NCBI GenBank assembly: GCA_900554095.1
Contig: USGC01000096.1
Location: 1-6,822, forward strand
Length of the DNA stretch: 6,822 nucleotides
Direction of reading: 5' to 3'
DNA from: an uncultured bacterium
Lineage (GTDB): Bacteria > Cyanobacteriota > Vampirovibrionia > Gastranaerophilales > Gastranaerophilaceae
Position 1 is the stretch's first letter, and every line of letters starts with the position of its first letter. The notes beneath the pieces were generated by a model that did no database searches, was not told the DNA's origin, and saw only the letters and a list, made by a program, of their open reading frames with translations. This document shows positions 1-4,138 of the stretch, piece after piece. The translations under genes were made by a program, and so were the position numbers.

Positions 1-64
1 TATTTTCTGCGTACTGTTTGCCTCGGCATATCAGCCCCGGCTCAAATCCTTTATATCCTTTCAT
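1..64 (-). CDS. Partial phage protein, N-terminus only, probably DUF7666 type
   Basis: This gene starts at the ATG at 64 and runs off the left edge, so only 21 codons are visible. The product begins MKGYKGFEPGLICRGKQYAE. From memory, a lysine-glycine-aromatic start followed by a CRG-x-Q-aromatic signature is typical of the small DUF7666 proteins of phages and mobile elements; their function is not known. The start overlaps the last 14 bases of the PAPS-reductase-like gene in another frame, so the two are probably translationally coupled. An AGGAAGAAAGAAG purine stretch upstream (about 73-85) can act as the ribosome site. An alternative ATG at 29 in another frame gives a peptide that resembles nothing I know. 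The family call rests on about 20 residues and needs the rest of the gene. Confidence 0.6.
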   Translation of the reverse strand, partial: MKGYKGFEPGLICRGKQYAEN

Positions 65-1121
65 TTTTTATTCTTCTTTCTTCCTTATAAGCGTTGTATT
101 TTTGTCTGTACTCATAGCTCTTACCGAAAATGTTCCACGCCGCCTTTACGACATTCGGCTCATATGGACGTATCTGTTCGAGGTCATCAACCGCTTTGTA
201 AGATATCGGGCAGCCACAGCAACCTGTTCTAGTTAATCCGTAAACCTCGTAAGCGTCTGAGTACTTAATTCCATAGTAATTTTTGTACCATTCCTTATCC
301 TTGTCGGAAACATAGTAAAGAGGTCTGAGTCTGTACTGTCCGGTGCTGGTTTGCGTAAAGCATAGTGCAGTGTTATCTTTGCGGGGTACCGACCTCATTC
401 CGCCCTCGTCACGGCGTTCTCCTGTGATTATCAATTCGTAATCTTTCTGCACCTTATGTGCAATTTGCTTCTTGCAATAATCACAGCATTTAGCGGATAT
501 TTTAAAATCCGGCGGGTACTCTGCGATAAAATCTCGCATATACTTTGAACTGTTGATTACAAGCTGTATGTTAGGTCTGGGTTCTCCGGCGGAATTACAA
601 CAGCAAAGGAAGTTGATCAGGCTTTCACACTTGGGGTATCGTTCCTTCAGTTCTCTTCTTTTTGCCGCCTTATCCTCGGCTTTGTCGTATTCCTCCGCAA
701 TGCTCAGTGGTACGCCTTTTTTCTGCCAGTTTTCCAACCCCTGACTCATAATTTTTGATACAAAGGGTATTCCATAGGTTCTGGCTGCTTGTACAATGCT
801 TATTTTTGGGTGGCATTCCTCAATTTCGACACCGTATTTTTCAGACGTTTTTTTAACGTGGTCTTTGGTTGCTTTCATTTCAAGTCCTGTGTTAAAAAAA
901 ACATATTTAACCGGCGGCAGTTCAAAAAGCTCCCTCGTACGCTCTATCAAGTCAATCATGATGTCGCTGTCTGCCCCGCCTGAGTAAGAGCAAATTGCTT
1001 TCGGGTGCTGCTGCAATCTTTTAGCAATAATGCTTTGTATCGCTAGAAATTTTGCTGGTGTGTCAAAATCAGCGTAGTCCGGTCTGTCCGTGTAAACACG
1101 GCTTTTATATGTAGTTCCCAT
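51..1121 (-). CDS. PAPS-reductase-like (adenine nucleotide alpha hydrolase) protein
   Basis: The 356-residue product carries the PP-loop ATP-binding motif SYSGGADSD (residues 45-53), followed by a second conserved strand VFFNTGLEMKAT (74-85). This places it in the phosphoadenosine-phosphosulfate reductase / DndC-like superfamily of ATP-pyrophosphatases, which activate substrates by adenylation, often for sulfur transfer. ITGERRDEGGMR (232-243) is a typical downstream motif. Two cysteine clusters, KCCDYC (211-216) and TGCCGCP (299-305), with C172-C174 nearby, could hold a metal or Fe-S cluster. It is longer than assimilatory PAPS reductases (about 240 residues), and no sulfur-assimilation genes adjoin it, so I infer a phage role such as nucleic-acid modification rather than sulfate reduction. 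The start is fixed by AAGGAGGA at 1131-1138, ten bases before the ATG. The enzyme class is secure; the substrate is unknown. Confidence 0.9.
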   Translation of the reverse strand: MGTTYKSRVYTDRPDYADFDTPAKFLAIQSIIAKRLQQHPKAICSYSGGADSDIMIDLIERTRELFELPPVKYVFFNTGLEMKATKDHVKKTSEKYGVEIEECHPKISIVQAARTYGIPFVSKIMSQGLENWQKKGVPLSIAEEYDKAEDKAAKRRELKERYPKCESLINFLCCCNSAGEPRPNIQLVINSSKYMRDFIAEYPPDFKISAKCCDYCKKQIAHKVQKDYELIITGERRDEGGMRSVPRKDNTALCFTQTSTGQYRLRPLYYVSDKDKEWYKNYYGIKYSDAYEVYGLTRTGCCGCPISYKAVDDLEQIRPYEPNVVKAAWNIFGKSYEYRQKYNAYKEERRIKNERI

Positions 1122-1145
1122 TTTTTCTTTTCCTCCTTACCCATT

Positions 1146-1319
1146 TTATCCTCTCAGCTGCTCTCTGGTCACGCCCTGTTTAATATTAAGCTGAGTATAG
1201 TCTCTAATCATATTATCAATAATCGCACGGTCATTAATTTCTTTTAACTCTCCCCATGGATCGGGACTGTAATTTGTCTTGCATTGCCGTGTTTTTATGT
1301 TATATTCCGTCTGCTTCAT
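1146..1319 (-). CDS. Small hypothetical phage protein, 57 residues
   Basis: The product is a 57-residue soluble peptide starting MKQTEYNIKTRQCK, with a WGELKEINDR segment near residues 22-31 and a charged helical second half ending TREQLRG. There is no signal peptide, membrane segment or metal motif, and I do not recognise the family. The call rests on a strong AAGGAGGAAAAA ribosome site directly before the ATG at 1319. That site starts just after the stop codon of the ParB-like stub, so the two reading frames are packed end to end. The stop lies 24 bases before the PAPS-reductase-like start, inside the same leftward operon. Function unknown; probably an early phage accessory protein. Confidence 0.7.
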   Translation of the reverse strand: MKQTEYNIKTRQCKTNYSPDPWGELKEINDRAIIDNMIRDYTQLNIKQGVTREQLRG

Positions 1320-1335
1320 TTTTTCCTCCTTGGCT

Positions 1336-1455
1336 TTAAATTTTGTCGTCTAACGGTTCCCTTACACCGTCTTTTAATATGTTCTCTTCAAGATACTGAT
1401 ATTCTTCCGGCGATAACGGCGGTATCAGTGTTTTATATTCCTTTTTTATTCTCAT
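1336..1455 (-). CDS. Truncated ParB-like N-terminal fragment, 39 residues
   Basis: The peptide MRIKKEYKTLIPPLSPEEYQ followed by YLEENILKDGVREPL matches the opening of the ParB/sulfiredoxin-like nuclease domain as I know it from phage ParB-like proteins: a LIPPLS-x-EEY stretch, then L-E-x-x-I-x-x-x-G-x-R-x-PL. The catalytic and nucleotide-binding part that should follow (an IDGHxR-type motif) is absent, because the frame ends with DDKI-stop. The ATG at 1455 has a usable GAAGGAAG ribosome site. The frame is open further upstream and reads plausibly (NEQLKEVKP before the M). The better site, AAGGAG seven bases before the ATG at 1481, instead gives only M-N-N-stop in another frame. I read this as a decayed parB-like gene: frameshifted near its original start and cut short at its end. 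A functional mini-protein cannot be excluded. Confidence 0.55.
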   Translation of the reverse strand: MRIKKEYKTLIPPLSPEEYQYLEENILKDGVREPLDDKI

Positions 1456-1504
1456 TGGTTTCACTTCCTTCAATTGTTCATTGGTTTTCTCCTTGATTTT
1501 TTTA

Positions 1505-1699
1505 CTATAACAATGGTTCTAGTTCCTCGGGGTGGGCATTTATATGCCGGCTCACGTTTTCGGAAACCTTATCCATCATTTTTTTTGAGTACTCCGCTCT
1601 CTTTTCTTTACTTAGAGAATCCCATCTAACAGGGGCTTCGTCTCCAACACAGATATAACTAACATGCGGAAAAATATCAGTTTGTTTCTTTCTACCCAT
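1505..1699 (-). CDS. Small hypothetical phage protein, 64 residues
   Basis: The product starts MGRKKQTDIFPHVSYICVGD and continues with an APVRWDSLSKEKRAEYSKK segment and a charged helix ending in an acidic HPEELEPLL tail. It is soluble, with no membrane segment or cysteine pair. Small proteins with a VRWDSLSKE-type core and a HPEE tail recur, as far as I recall, in Clostridia prophages without a known function. The start at 1699 is well supported by AAAGGAG at about 1709-1715. It lies in the leftward operon, with about 130 bases of A/T-rich sequence separating it from the preceding gene, the largest gap in the operon. It could be a small DNA-binding or adaptor protein, but nothing seen proves this. 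Confidence 0.75.
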   Translation of the reverse strand: MGRKKQTDIFPHVSYICVGDEAPVRWDSLSKEKRAEYSKKMMDKVSENVSRHINAHPEELEPLL

Positions 1700-1831
1700 T
1701 TAAAATATCTCCTTTCTATATTTTAATAATATGTTGCTATTGATTGTCCCCTTGCATTTTATTGCATACCAAATTCTTCGTCATGTTTTGTTAGCATTTT
1801 TATCAACTCCCAGCATATTATAATTAAGGCA

Positions 1832-1981
1832 TTAATCGTATTTAGGTGTTAATTTAACAATAATCTTTTCATCAGCGGTAGTAATTAGTTCATGGGTTAC
1901 TACCGCTATTTCTTCGCCTGTTTCTTTATTGATTACGGACAATTTACTGTAATCTTCAGATAAAACTCTGTTGTCTTTCAT
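1832..1981 (-). CDS. Small hypothetical phage protein, 49 residues
   Basis: The 49-residue product starts MKDNRVLSEDYSKLSVINKE, continues TGEEIAVVTHELITTADEKI and ends in a short strand-like IVKLTPKYD. The alternation of V/I/L with polar residues suggests a small beta-rich fold, but I do not recognise the family. The start at 1981 is set by AAAGGAGGAAATT directly before the ATG. An in-frame ATG ten codons upstream would place that ribosome site inside the gene and is less likely. The gene is unusual in carrying an 11-base perfect inverted repeat within its codons (1874-1907). It belongs to the leftward operon and follows the 52-residue gene after 40 bases. Confidence 0.7.
   Translation of the reverse strand: MKDNRVLSEDYSKLSVINKETGEEIAVVTHELITTADEKIIVKLTPKYD
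1874..1907. repeat. Perfect 11-bp inverted repeat inside a small gene
   Basis: AGCGGTAGTAA (1874-1884) is the exact reverse complement of TTACTACCGCT (1897-1907), with a 12-base loop between. The stem would form in the mRNA of the 49-residue gene or act as a two-fold protein site in DNA. It is not followed by a T run on either strand, so it is not a standard terminator. It encodes the segment AVVTHELITTA on the minus strand. Confidence 0.75.
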
Positions 1982-2021
1982 AATTTCCTCCTTTACTCGT
2001 TTGGAAAACATACACGATTAA

Positions 2022-2180
2022 TTAGCCAATCGGGTGAAACACAGGATTGCCGTTTCTGTCTTTTGCGATTTCTGATACTGTAATATTATCAGGAATCACC
2101 TCGGCTAATTTACTCGTATCGTTTATTCTCTCAGGAAGTAATTCTACTTTGCTTTCTGAGAGATTTTTTTGGCTTTTCAT
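2022..2180 (-). CDS. Small hypothetical phage protein, 52 residues
   Basis: The product starts MKSQKNLSESKVELLPERIN and ends with DRNGNPVFHPIG. It is soluble, with a charged first half and a short NGNPVFHP turn-and-strand near its end. No known motif is recognised. The ribosome site TTTAGGAGGAAATT stands directly before the ATG at 2180. The stretch AGGAGGAAATTATGAAA at this start is identical to that at the 49-residue gene downstream, as if the initiation region had been duplicated. It is the second gene of the leftward operon, 27 bases after the 55-residue gene. Function unknown. Confidence 0.7.
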   Translation of the reverse strand: MKSQKNLSESKVELLPERINDTSKLAEVIPDNITVSEIAKDRNGNPVFHPIG

Positions 2181-2207
2181 AATTTCCTCCTAAAGCAAGT
2201 GGCTTAT

Positions 2208-2375
2208 TTAAAAATACGTCAAAAGAGTTTTTGCCGTATCGCAAATTGCGTTTGAAAGTTTTGTATAACGCTTAACATCTCGGACTGGTAGTTTAAGTTG
2301 TTTTTCTCTAAGTTCATTTAACTGTCGAAGTAAAACAACTTGAACATCAGTTTTTTCTTTAATTTTATTAGCCAT
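2208..2375 (-). CDS. Small hypothetical phage protein, 55 residues, first gene of the leftward operon
   Basis: The product MANKIKEKTDVQVVLLRQLN is followed by a strongly helical ELREKQLKLPVRDVKRYTKL segment and a hydrophobic LLTYF end. Heptad-like leucines (residues 14-28) suggest a helical bundle or a short coiled coil. I recognise no family. The ATG at 2375 is preceded by GAAAGGAGAAAACT, a good ribosome site. This is the promoter-proximal gene of the leftward operon, reading away from the divergent promoter region that also serves the zinc-ribbon gene. As the first product made, it could be regulatory, but that is inference from position only. Confidence 0.65.
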   Translation of the reverse strand: MANKIKEKTDVQVVLLRQLNELREKQLKLPVRDVKRYTKLSNAICDTAKTLLTYF

Positions 2376-2409
2376 AGTTTTCTCCTTTCATACCGATTTG
2401 ATTTCTTTT

Positions 2410-2440
2410 AATCTAATCTTAATATTGCCCTCCCTGTCAA
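2410..2440 (-). promoter_or_regulatory. Possible leftward promoter for the early operon
   Basis: Read on the minus strand, a consensus TTGACA (-35, 2435-2440) is followed after 19 bases by TAGATT (2410-2415), a 4/6 match to TATAAT. The -35 is convincing and correctly placed 5' of the 55-residue gene, but the long spacer and poor -10 make this weak, or dependent on an activator. The -35 lies inside the spacer of the opposing rightward promoter, so the two would compete. Confidence 0.4.
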
Positions 2441-2453
2441 AATATGGTATAAT
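2425..2453 (+). promoter_or_regulatory. Rightward promoter for the zinc-ribbon gene
   Basis: TTGCCC (2425-2430) and a perfect TATAAT (2448-2453) are separated by 17 bases, with a TG one base before the -10 (an extended -10). Transcription would begin near 2460, just before the GGGAGGTG ribosome site of the zinc-ribbon gene. Confidence 0.65.
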
Positions 2454-2468
2454 TTGTTTGAAGGGAGG
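2429..2468. promoter_or_regulatory. Inverted repeat centred on a -10 element, candidate operator
   Basis: CCTCCCTGTCAAA (2429-2441) and TTTGAAGGGAGG (2457-2468) are reverse complements apart from one extra base. The centre of symmetry (about 2448.5) sits on the TATAAT of the rightward promoter. The left arm also contains the leftward -35, and the right arm reaches into the ribosome site of the zinc-ribbon gene. A dimer bound here would cover both divergent promoters. Part of the symmetry comes from the G-rich ribosome site, so chance is possible. Confidence 0.4.
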
Positions 2469-2475
2469 TGTTGAT

Positions 2476-2748
2476 ATGGCTACAAAAGCAATCATCCGAT
2501 GTAAAAAATGCGGTGAAGAATTCCCAATATACTGGAGTGATGTAACTCATGAACCTATTAAATGCAAGCATTGTGGTTTATCTATGAATGAATTTATGAC
2601 TGAACAAGTTATTAATGCATTTGCAGCGGTAGTAGATGCAAATAAAGAACTTTACAAGTCACATATTGAAAACCACGAACCGCTTTTTGAGATTGAATTT
2701 TCGCATAAGCATTTTATCGATTGCGATTTTCCAAAAACGGATGATTAA
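2476..2748 (+). CDS. Zinc-ribbon protein, 90 residues
   Basis: The product begins MATKAIIRCKKCGEEFPIYW and has two CxxC knuckles, C9-C12 and C30-C33, spaced as in a small zinc ribbon. A helical segment (about 37-62) and an acidic C-terminus with a further cysteine (C83) follow. Proteins of this type usually bind nucleic acid or a protein partner, but I cannot name the family. I chose the ATG at 2476 because GGGAGGTG lies just before it. The longer frame back to 2398 would start upstream of the promoter. It is a lone rightward gene between two leftward units, and its 3' end overlaps the end of the convergent 64-residue gene by 35 bases. Confidence 0.8.
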   Translation: MATKAIIRCKKCGEEFPIYWSDVTHEPIKCKHCGLSMNEFMTEQVINAFAAVVDANKELYKSHIENHEPLFEIEFSHKHFIDCDFPKTDD

Positions 2749-2908
2749 GCTCATACTCTACTATTTGAAGTACATCATGCAGTAAATTGTTAGAGCGGTC
2801 AAGGTTATTATTCTTCGCTATTTCCTTGAACTGCTCTAAAATTTTTCTGATTGTTTCTTTACCAATCGTAGCTTGTAAACTTTTTAGTATAACTTCATAT
2901 TCGTTCAT
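2714..2908 (-). CDS. Small helical hypothetical protein downstream of the Cro-like gene
   Basis: The 64-residue product starts MNEYEVILKSLQATIGKETI and is charged and helical throughout, with a DRSNNLLHDVLQIVEYEL segment near residues 41-58. No motif or family is recognised. I chose the ATG at 2908 because AAGAAAGGAAAA precedes it. The frame is open further upstream to 3004, but that part overlaps the Cro-like gene and looks non-coding. The gene follows the Cro-like gene after 16 bases and is probably co-transcribed with it from the leftward promoter at 3201-3229. It could be a partner or small antirepressor-type protein, which is inference from position. Its last 35 bases overlap the convergent zinc-ribbon gene. 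Confidence 0.65.
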   Translation of the reverse strand: MNEYEVILKSLQATIGKETIRKILEQFKEIAKNNNLDRSNNLLHDVLQIVEYELNHPFLENRNR

Positions 2909-2924
2909 TTTAAATTTTCCTTTC

Positions 2925-3146
2925 TTAAGCTGACTTGGTTTCGTCGCTAATTCTAAAAATTTCAGGGCTAATATTAATAGCCGTACAAATTTCCAGAAAT
3001 TCATCAGCCATTAATCTTCTTTCTTTTCTCAAAATTTTAGAAATAGTATCTGCTGGTATTTCTGTTTTTCTGCTTATGTGCGCTTTGGTAATACCGTTAT
3101 TTTTTAAATACGCATTAAAATAGTCTATAATCTGATTAGTAGACAT
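2925..3146 (-). CDS. Cro-like XRE-family DNA-binding protein, 73 residues
   Basis: The product is a single small helix-turn-helix domain. The segment GITKAHISRKTEIPADTISK (residues 18-37) is a classic helix-turn-helix core, followed by a RKERRLMADEFLEICTAINI region like helices 4-5 of XRE domains. There is no further domain, as expected for a Cro-type regulator. The ATG at 3146 has GAAAGGTCGTG upstream. It faces away from the XRE repressor gene at 3329, and the two share an intergenic region with two near-consensus promoters and three operators, which is the lytic/lysogenic switch layout. I infer that it represses the opposing promoter and starts early leftward expression. Confidence 0.88.
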   Translation of the reverse strand: MSTNQIIDYFNAYLKNNGITKAHISRKTEIPADTISKILRKERRLMADEFLEICTAINISPEIFRISDETKSA

Positions 3147-3172
3147 AAATTCACGACCTTTCTTTTTTTGTC

Positions 3173-3193
3173 CAATCTATGTTTTTTAGATTG
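3173..3193. promoter_or_regulatory. Operator 1 of the first switch
   Basis: CAATCTA (3173-3179) and TAGATTG (3187-3193) form a perfect 7-bp inverted repeat around the spacer TGTTTTT. It covers about +1 to +21 of the leftward transcript, so a bound repressor would block the Cro-like gene. Confidence 0.7.
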
Positions 3194-3200
3194 TATCTAT

Positions 3201-3229
3201 ATTATACACTACGTTTTTTAGAATGTCAA
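3201..3229 (-). promoter_or_regulatory. Strong leftward promoter for the Cro-like gene
   Basis: On the minus strand this is a perfect TTGACA (3224-3229), a 17-base spacer and a perfect TATAAT (3201-3206). Transcription would start near 3194. Operator 2 fills its spacer and operator 1 covers its start site, so repression by the opposing repressor is expected. Confidence 0.85.
3207..3223. promoter_or_regulatory. Operator 2 of the first switch, inside the promoter spacer
   Basis: CTACGTTTTTTAGA (3209-3222) matches operator 1 (CTATGTTTTTTAGA) at 13 of 14 positions. Its outer bases are less symmetric, so it may bind more weakly. It lies within the 17-base spacer of the leftward promoter, centred 32 bases from operator 1. 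Confidence 0.65.
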
Positions 3230-3242
3230 GCGTTTTTGGAAT

Positions 3243-3269
3243 AAAAAATCTATTTTTTTTAGATTTTTT
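3243..3269. promoter_or_regulatory. Operator 3 of the first switch
   Basis: AAAAAATCTA (3243-3252) and TAGATTTTTT (3260-3269) are a perfect 10-bp inverted repeat around seven T. The core CTATTTTTTTTAGA matches operators 1 and 2. It ends two bases before the -35 of the rightward repressor promoter and is centred 41 bases from operator 2, suited to autoregulation of the repressor gene. Confidence 0.65.
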
Positions 3270-3271
3270 TA

Positions 3272-3300
3272 TTGACACGAACCCAAAAACAGTATATAAT
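3272..3300 (+). promoter_or_regulatory. Strong rightward promoter for the first repressor
   Basis: A perfect TTGACA (3272-3277), a 17-base spacer and a perfect TATAAT (3295-3300). Transcription would start near 3307, leaving a leader of about 22 bases before the ATG at 3329. An AATCTA half-operator (3309-3314) lies in this leader, next to the ribosome site. Confidence 0.85.
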
Positions 3301-3328
3301 ATAGGTATAATCTAAAAGGAGTTACTAT

Positions 3329-3673
3329 ATGGGAAGAGAGCAAATTTCAAAGGCCCTAAAAAGATTAAGGGAAAATACTGGGTTAACCGCCGATGAAGTT
3401 GGAGCATTAGTTGGTAAAAGTGGAAAAACCGTAAATGCATGGGAAAACAACAGAGGGCAACCTGATGCTGAAATGTTAATTAAATTATGCGATGTATATA
3501 AAGTAAACAATATTTTAGAAGAATTTAAAGGTGCTAAAATAAACAATGAAAACAGACTTTTTGATTCCGACAGGCAATTATTGCTTAAATATCACATCTT
3601 AGACCCTCATGGTAAGAAGATAGTTGATTTTATTCTAAACGAAGAATACGAACGTTGCACAGCGTCTAAATAA
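3329..3673 (+). CDS. XRE-family phage repressor (CI-like), 114 residues
   Basis: An N-terminal helix-turn-helix domain (about residues 5-65) contains LTADEVGALVGKSGKTVNAW, with the recognition-helix pattern SGKTVNAWENNRGQP. A short C-terminal helical region, DRQLLLKYHILDPHGKKIVD and onward to EYERC (81-110), follows. As I recall, this LDPHGKK-x-VD-x-x-L-x-x-E tail is common in small Firmicute prophage repressors and is likely a dimerisation part. There is no LexA-like self-cleaving domain, so induction would have to come from an antirepressor or another protein. AAAAGGAG at 3314-3321 sets the ATG. It faces the Cro-like gene across three operators and two strong promoters, so I infer that it maintains lysogeny and regulates itself. 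Confidence 0.9.
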   Translation: MGREQISKALKRLRENTGLTADEVGALVGKSGKTVNAWENNRGQPDAEMLIKLCDVYKVNNILEEFKGAKINNENRLFDSDRQLLLKYHILDPHGKKIVDFILNEEYERCTASK

Positions 3674-3763
3674 AATCTACCCCCATTATATATTGTGTGT
3701 ATTTACCAATATTTTTGTCACATTTTGCTAAAAACACCTCGAAAAATTATTGTAATATGCGAA

Positions 3764-3792
3764 TTGATTTATTTTGTTTGATATGGTATTAT
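3764..3792 (+). promoter_or_regulatory. Promoter for the membrane-protein operon
   Basis: TTGATT (3764-3769), a 17-base spacer and TATTAT (3787-3792), with a TG one base before the -10. The -10 region ATATGGTATTAT closely resembles ATATGGTATAAT of the zinc-ribbon promoter. Transcription would start near 3799. No operator of either switch overlaps it, so this unit may be expressed constantly in the prophage state. Confidence 0.6.
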
Positions 3793-3830
3793 TTTAATAT
3801 ATTTTACATTAAAAGGTAGGTATTAAAAAT

Positions 3831-4115
3831 ATGCGTGTAAGTTTCGGACAAAAAATAGGTAACGTTTATGTAGGAATAAGTAGTAGAATAGATGGAACTA
3901 CAGGAGTTATTATTGCGTTACTTGCCTTGTGCGTTGTTTTCCCGCTTTATTTTGCATATTATGTGATATATTATTTAATAAAAGGTATTATATTCACCAT
4001 TAAAAAGATAAATGAAGCAACTTTATATTGGAACACTATTTCAAAAGTTATATTATGGGGCAGTATAATTACTGGTCTGATAATTATAGGATTAATTAGT
4101 AAAATGATTGCTTAA
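3831..4115 (+). CDS. Small two-helix membrane protein, 94 residues
   Basis: After a short polar N-terminus MRVSFGQKIGNVYVGISSRI come two hydrophobic segments: about residues 24-52 (VIIALLALCVVFPLYFAYYV and onward) and about 71-93 (KVILWGSIITGLIIIGLISK). A basic, amphipathic loop (KGIIFTIKKINEATLYW) separates them. No signal peptide cleavage site is seen, so it should sit in the cytoplasmic membrane. The family is not recognised. The ATG at 3831 follows an AAAAGGTAGGT purine-rich site and its own promoter at 3764-3792. It is coupled to the 245-residue gene by a 23-base gap. Small membrane proteins downstream of a phage repressor are often superinfection-exclusion or immunity proteins; that role here is inferred from position only. 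Confidence 0.75.
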   Translation: MRVSFGQKIGNVYVGISSRIDGTTGVIIALLALCVVFPLYFAYYVIYYLIKGIIFTIKKINEATLYWNTISKVILWGSIITGLIIIGLISKMIA

Positions 4116-4138
4116 TAAAAATAAGAAGTGTGATATAA

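Noticed and set aside
18..987. Several plus-strand open frames of 60-70 codons within 18-236, 553-744 and 789-987
   Set aside because: They lie opposite the well-supported PAPS-reductase-like gene, lack ribosome sites and have low-complexity hydrophobic or cysteine/phenylalanine-rich products typical of antisense frames.
1043..1144. Alternative minus-strand start at 1144 giving a lysine-rich peptide (MGKEEKKKWELH)
   Set aside because: It reads through the ribosome site and start of the PAPS-reductase-like gene in the wrong frame and soon stops.
1284..1496. Plus-strand frame of 70 codons
   Set aside because: It is antisense to two small leftward genes that have strong ribosome sites, and its product looks like noise.
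2398..2475. N-terminal extension of the zinc-ribbon protein
   Set aside because: The extension starts upstream of the TATAAT promoter, so it would not be in the main transcript; the ATG at 2476 has a strong ribosome site.
2909..3004. N-terminal extension of the 64-residue protein
   Set aside because: It lies inside the Cro-like gene in another frame, while the ATG at 2908 has its own ribosome site.
2935..3123. Plus-strand 62-codon hydrophobic frame
   Set aside because: It is antisense to the Cro-like gene with no ribosome site; the apparent membrane protein is a shadow of the HTH coding sequence.
3325..3546. Minus-strand 73-codon frame opposite the first repressor
   Set aside because: It is antisense to a clear HTH repressor and has no ribosome site or recognisable product.
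3674..3763. Search for a terminator or small gene after the first repressor
   Set aside because: The sequence is A/T-rich without a convincing hairpin plus T run or an open frame with a ribosome site; transcription from 3272 may continue into the membrane-protein operon.
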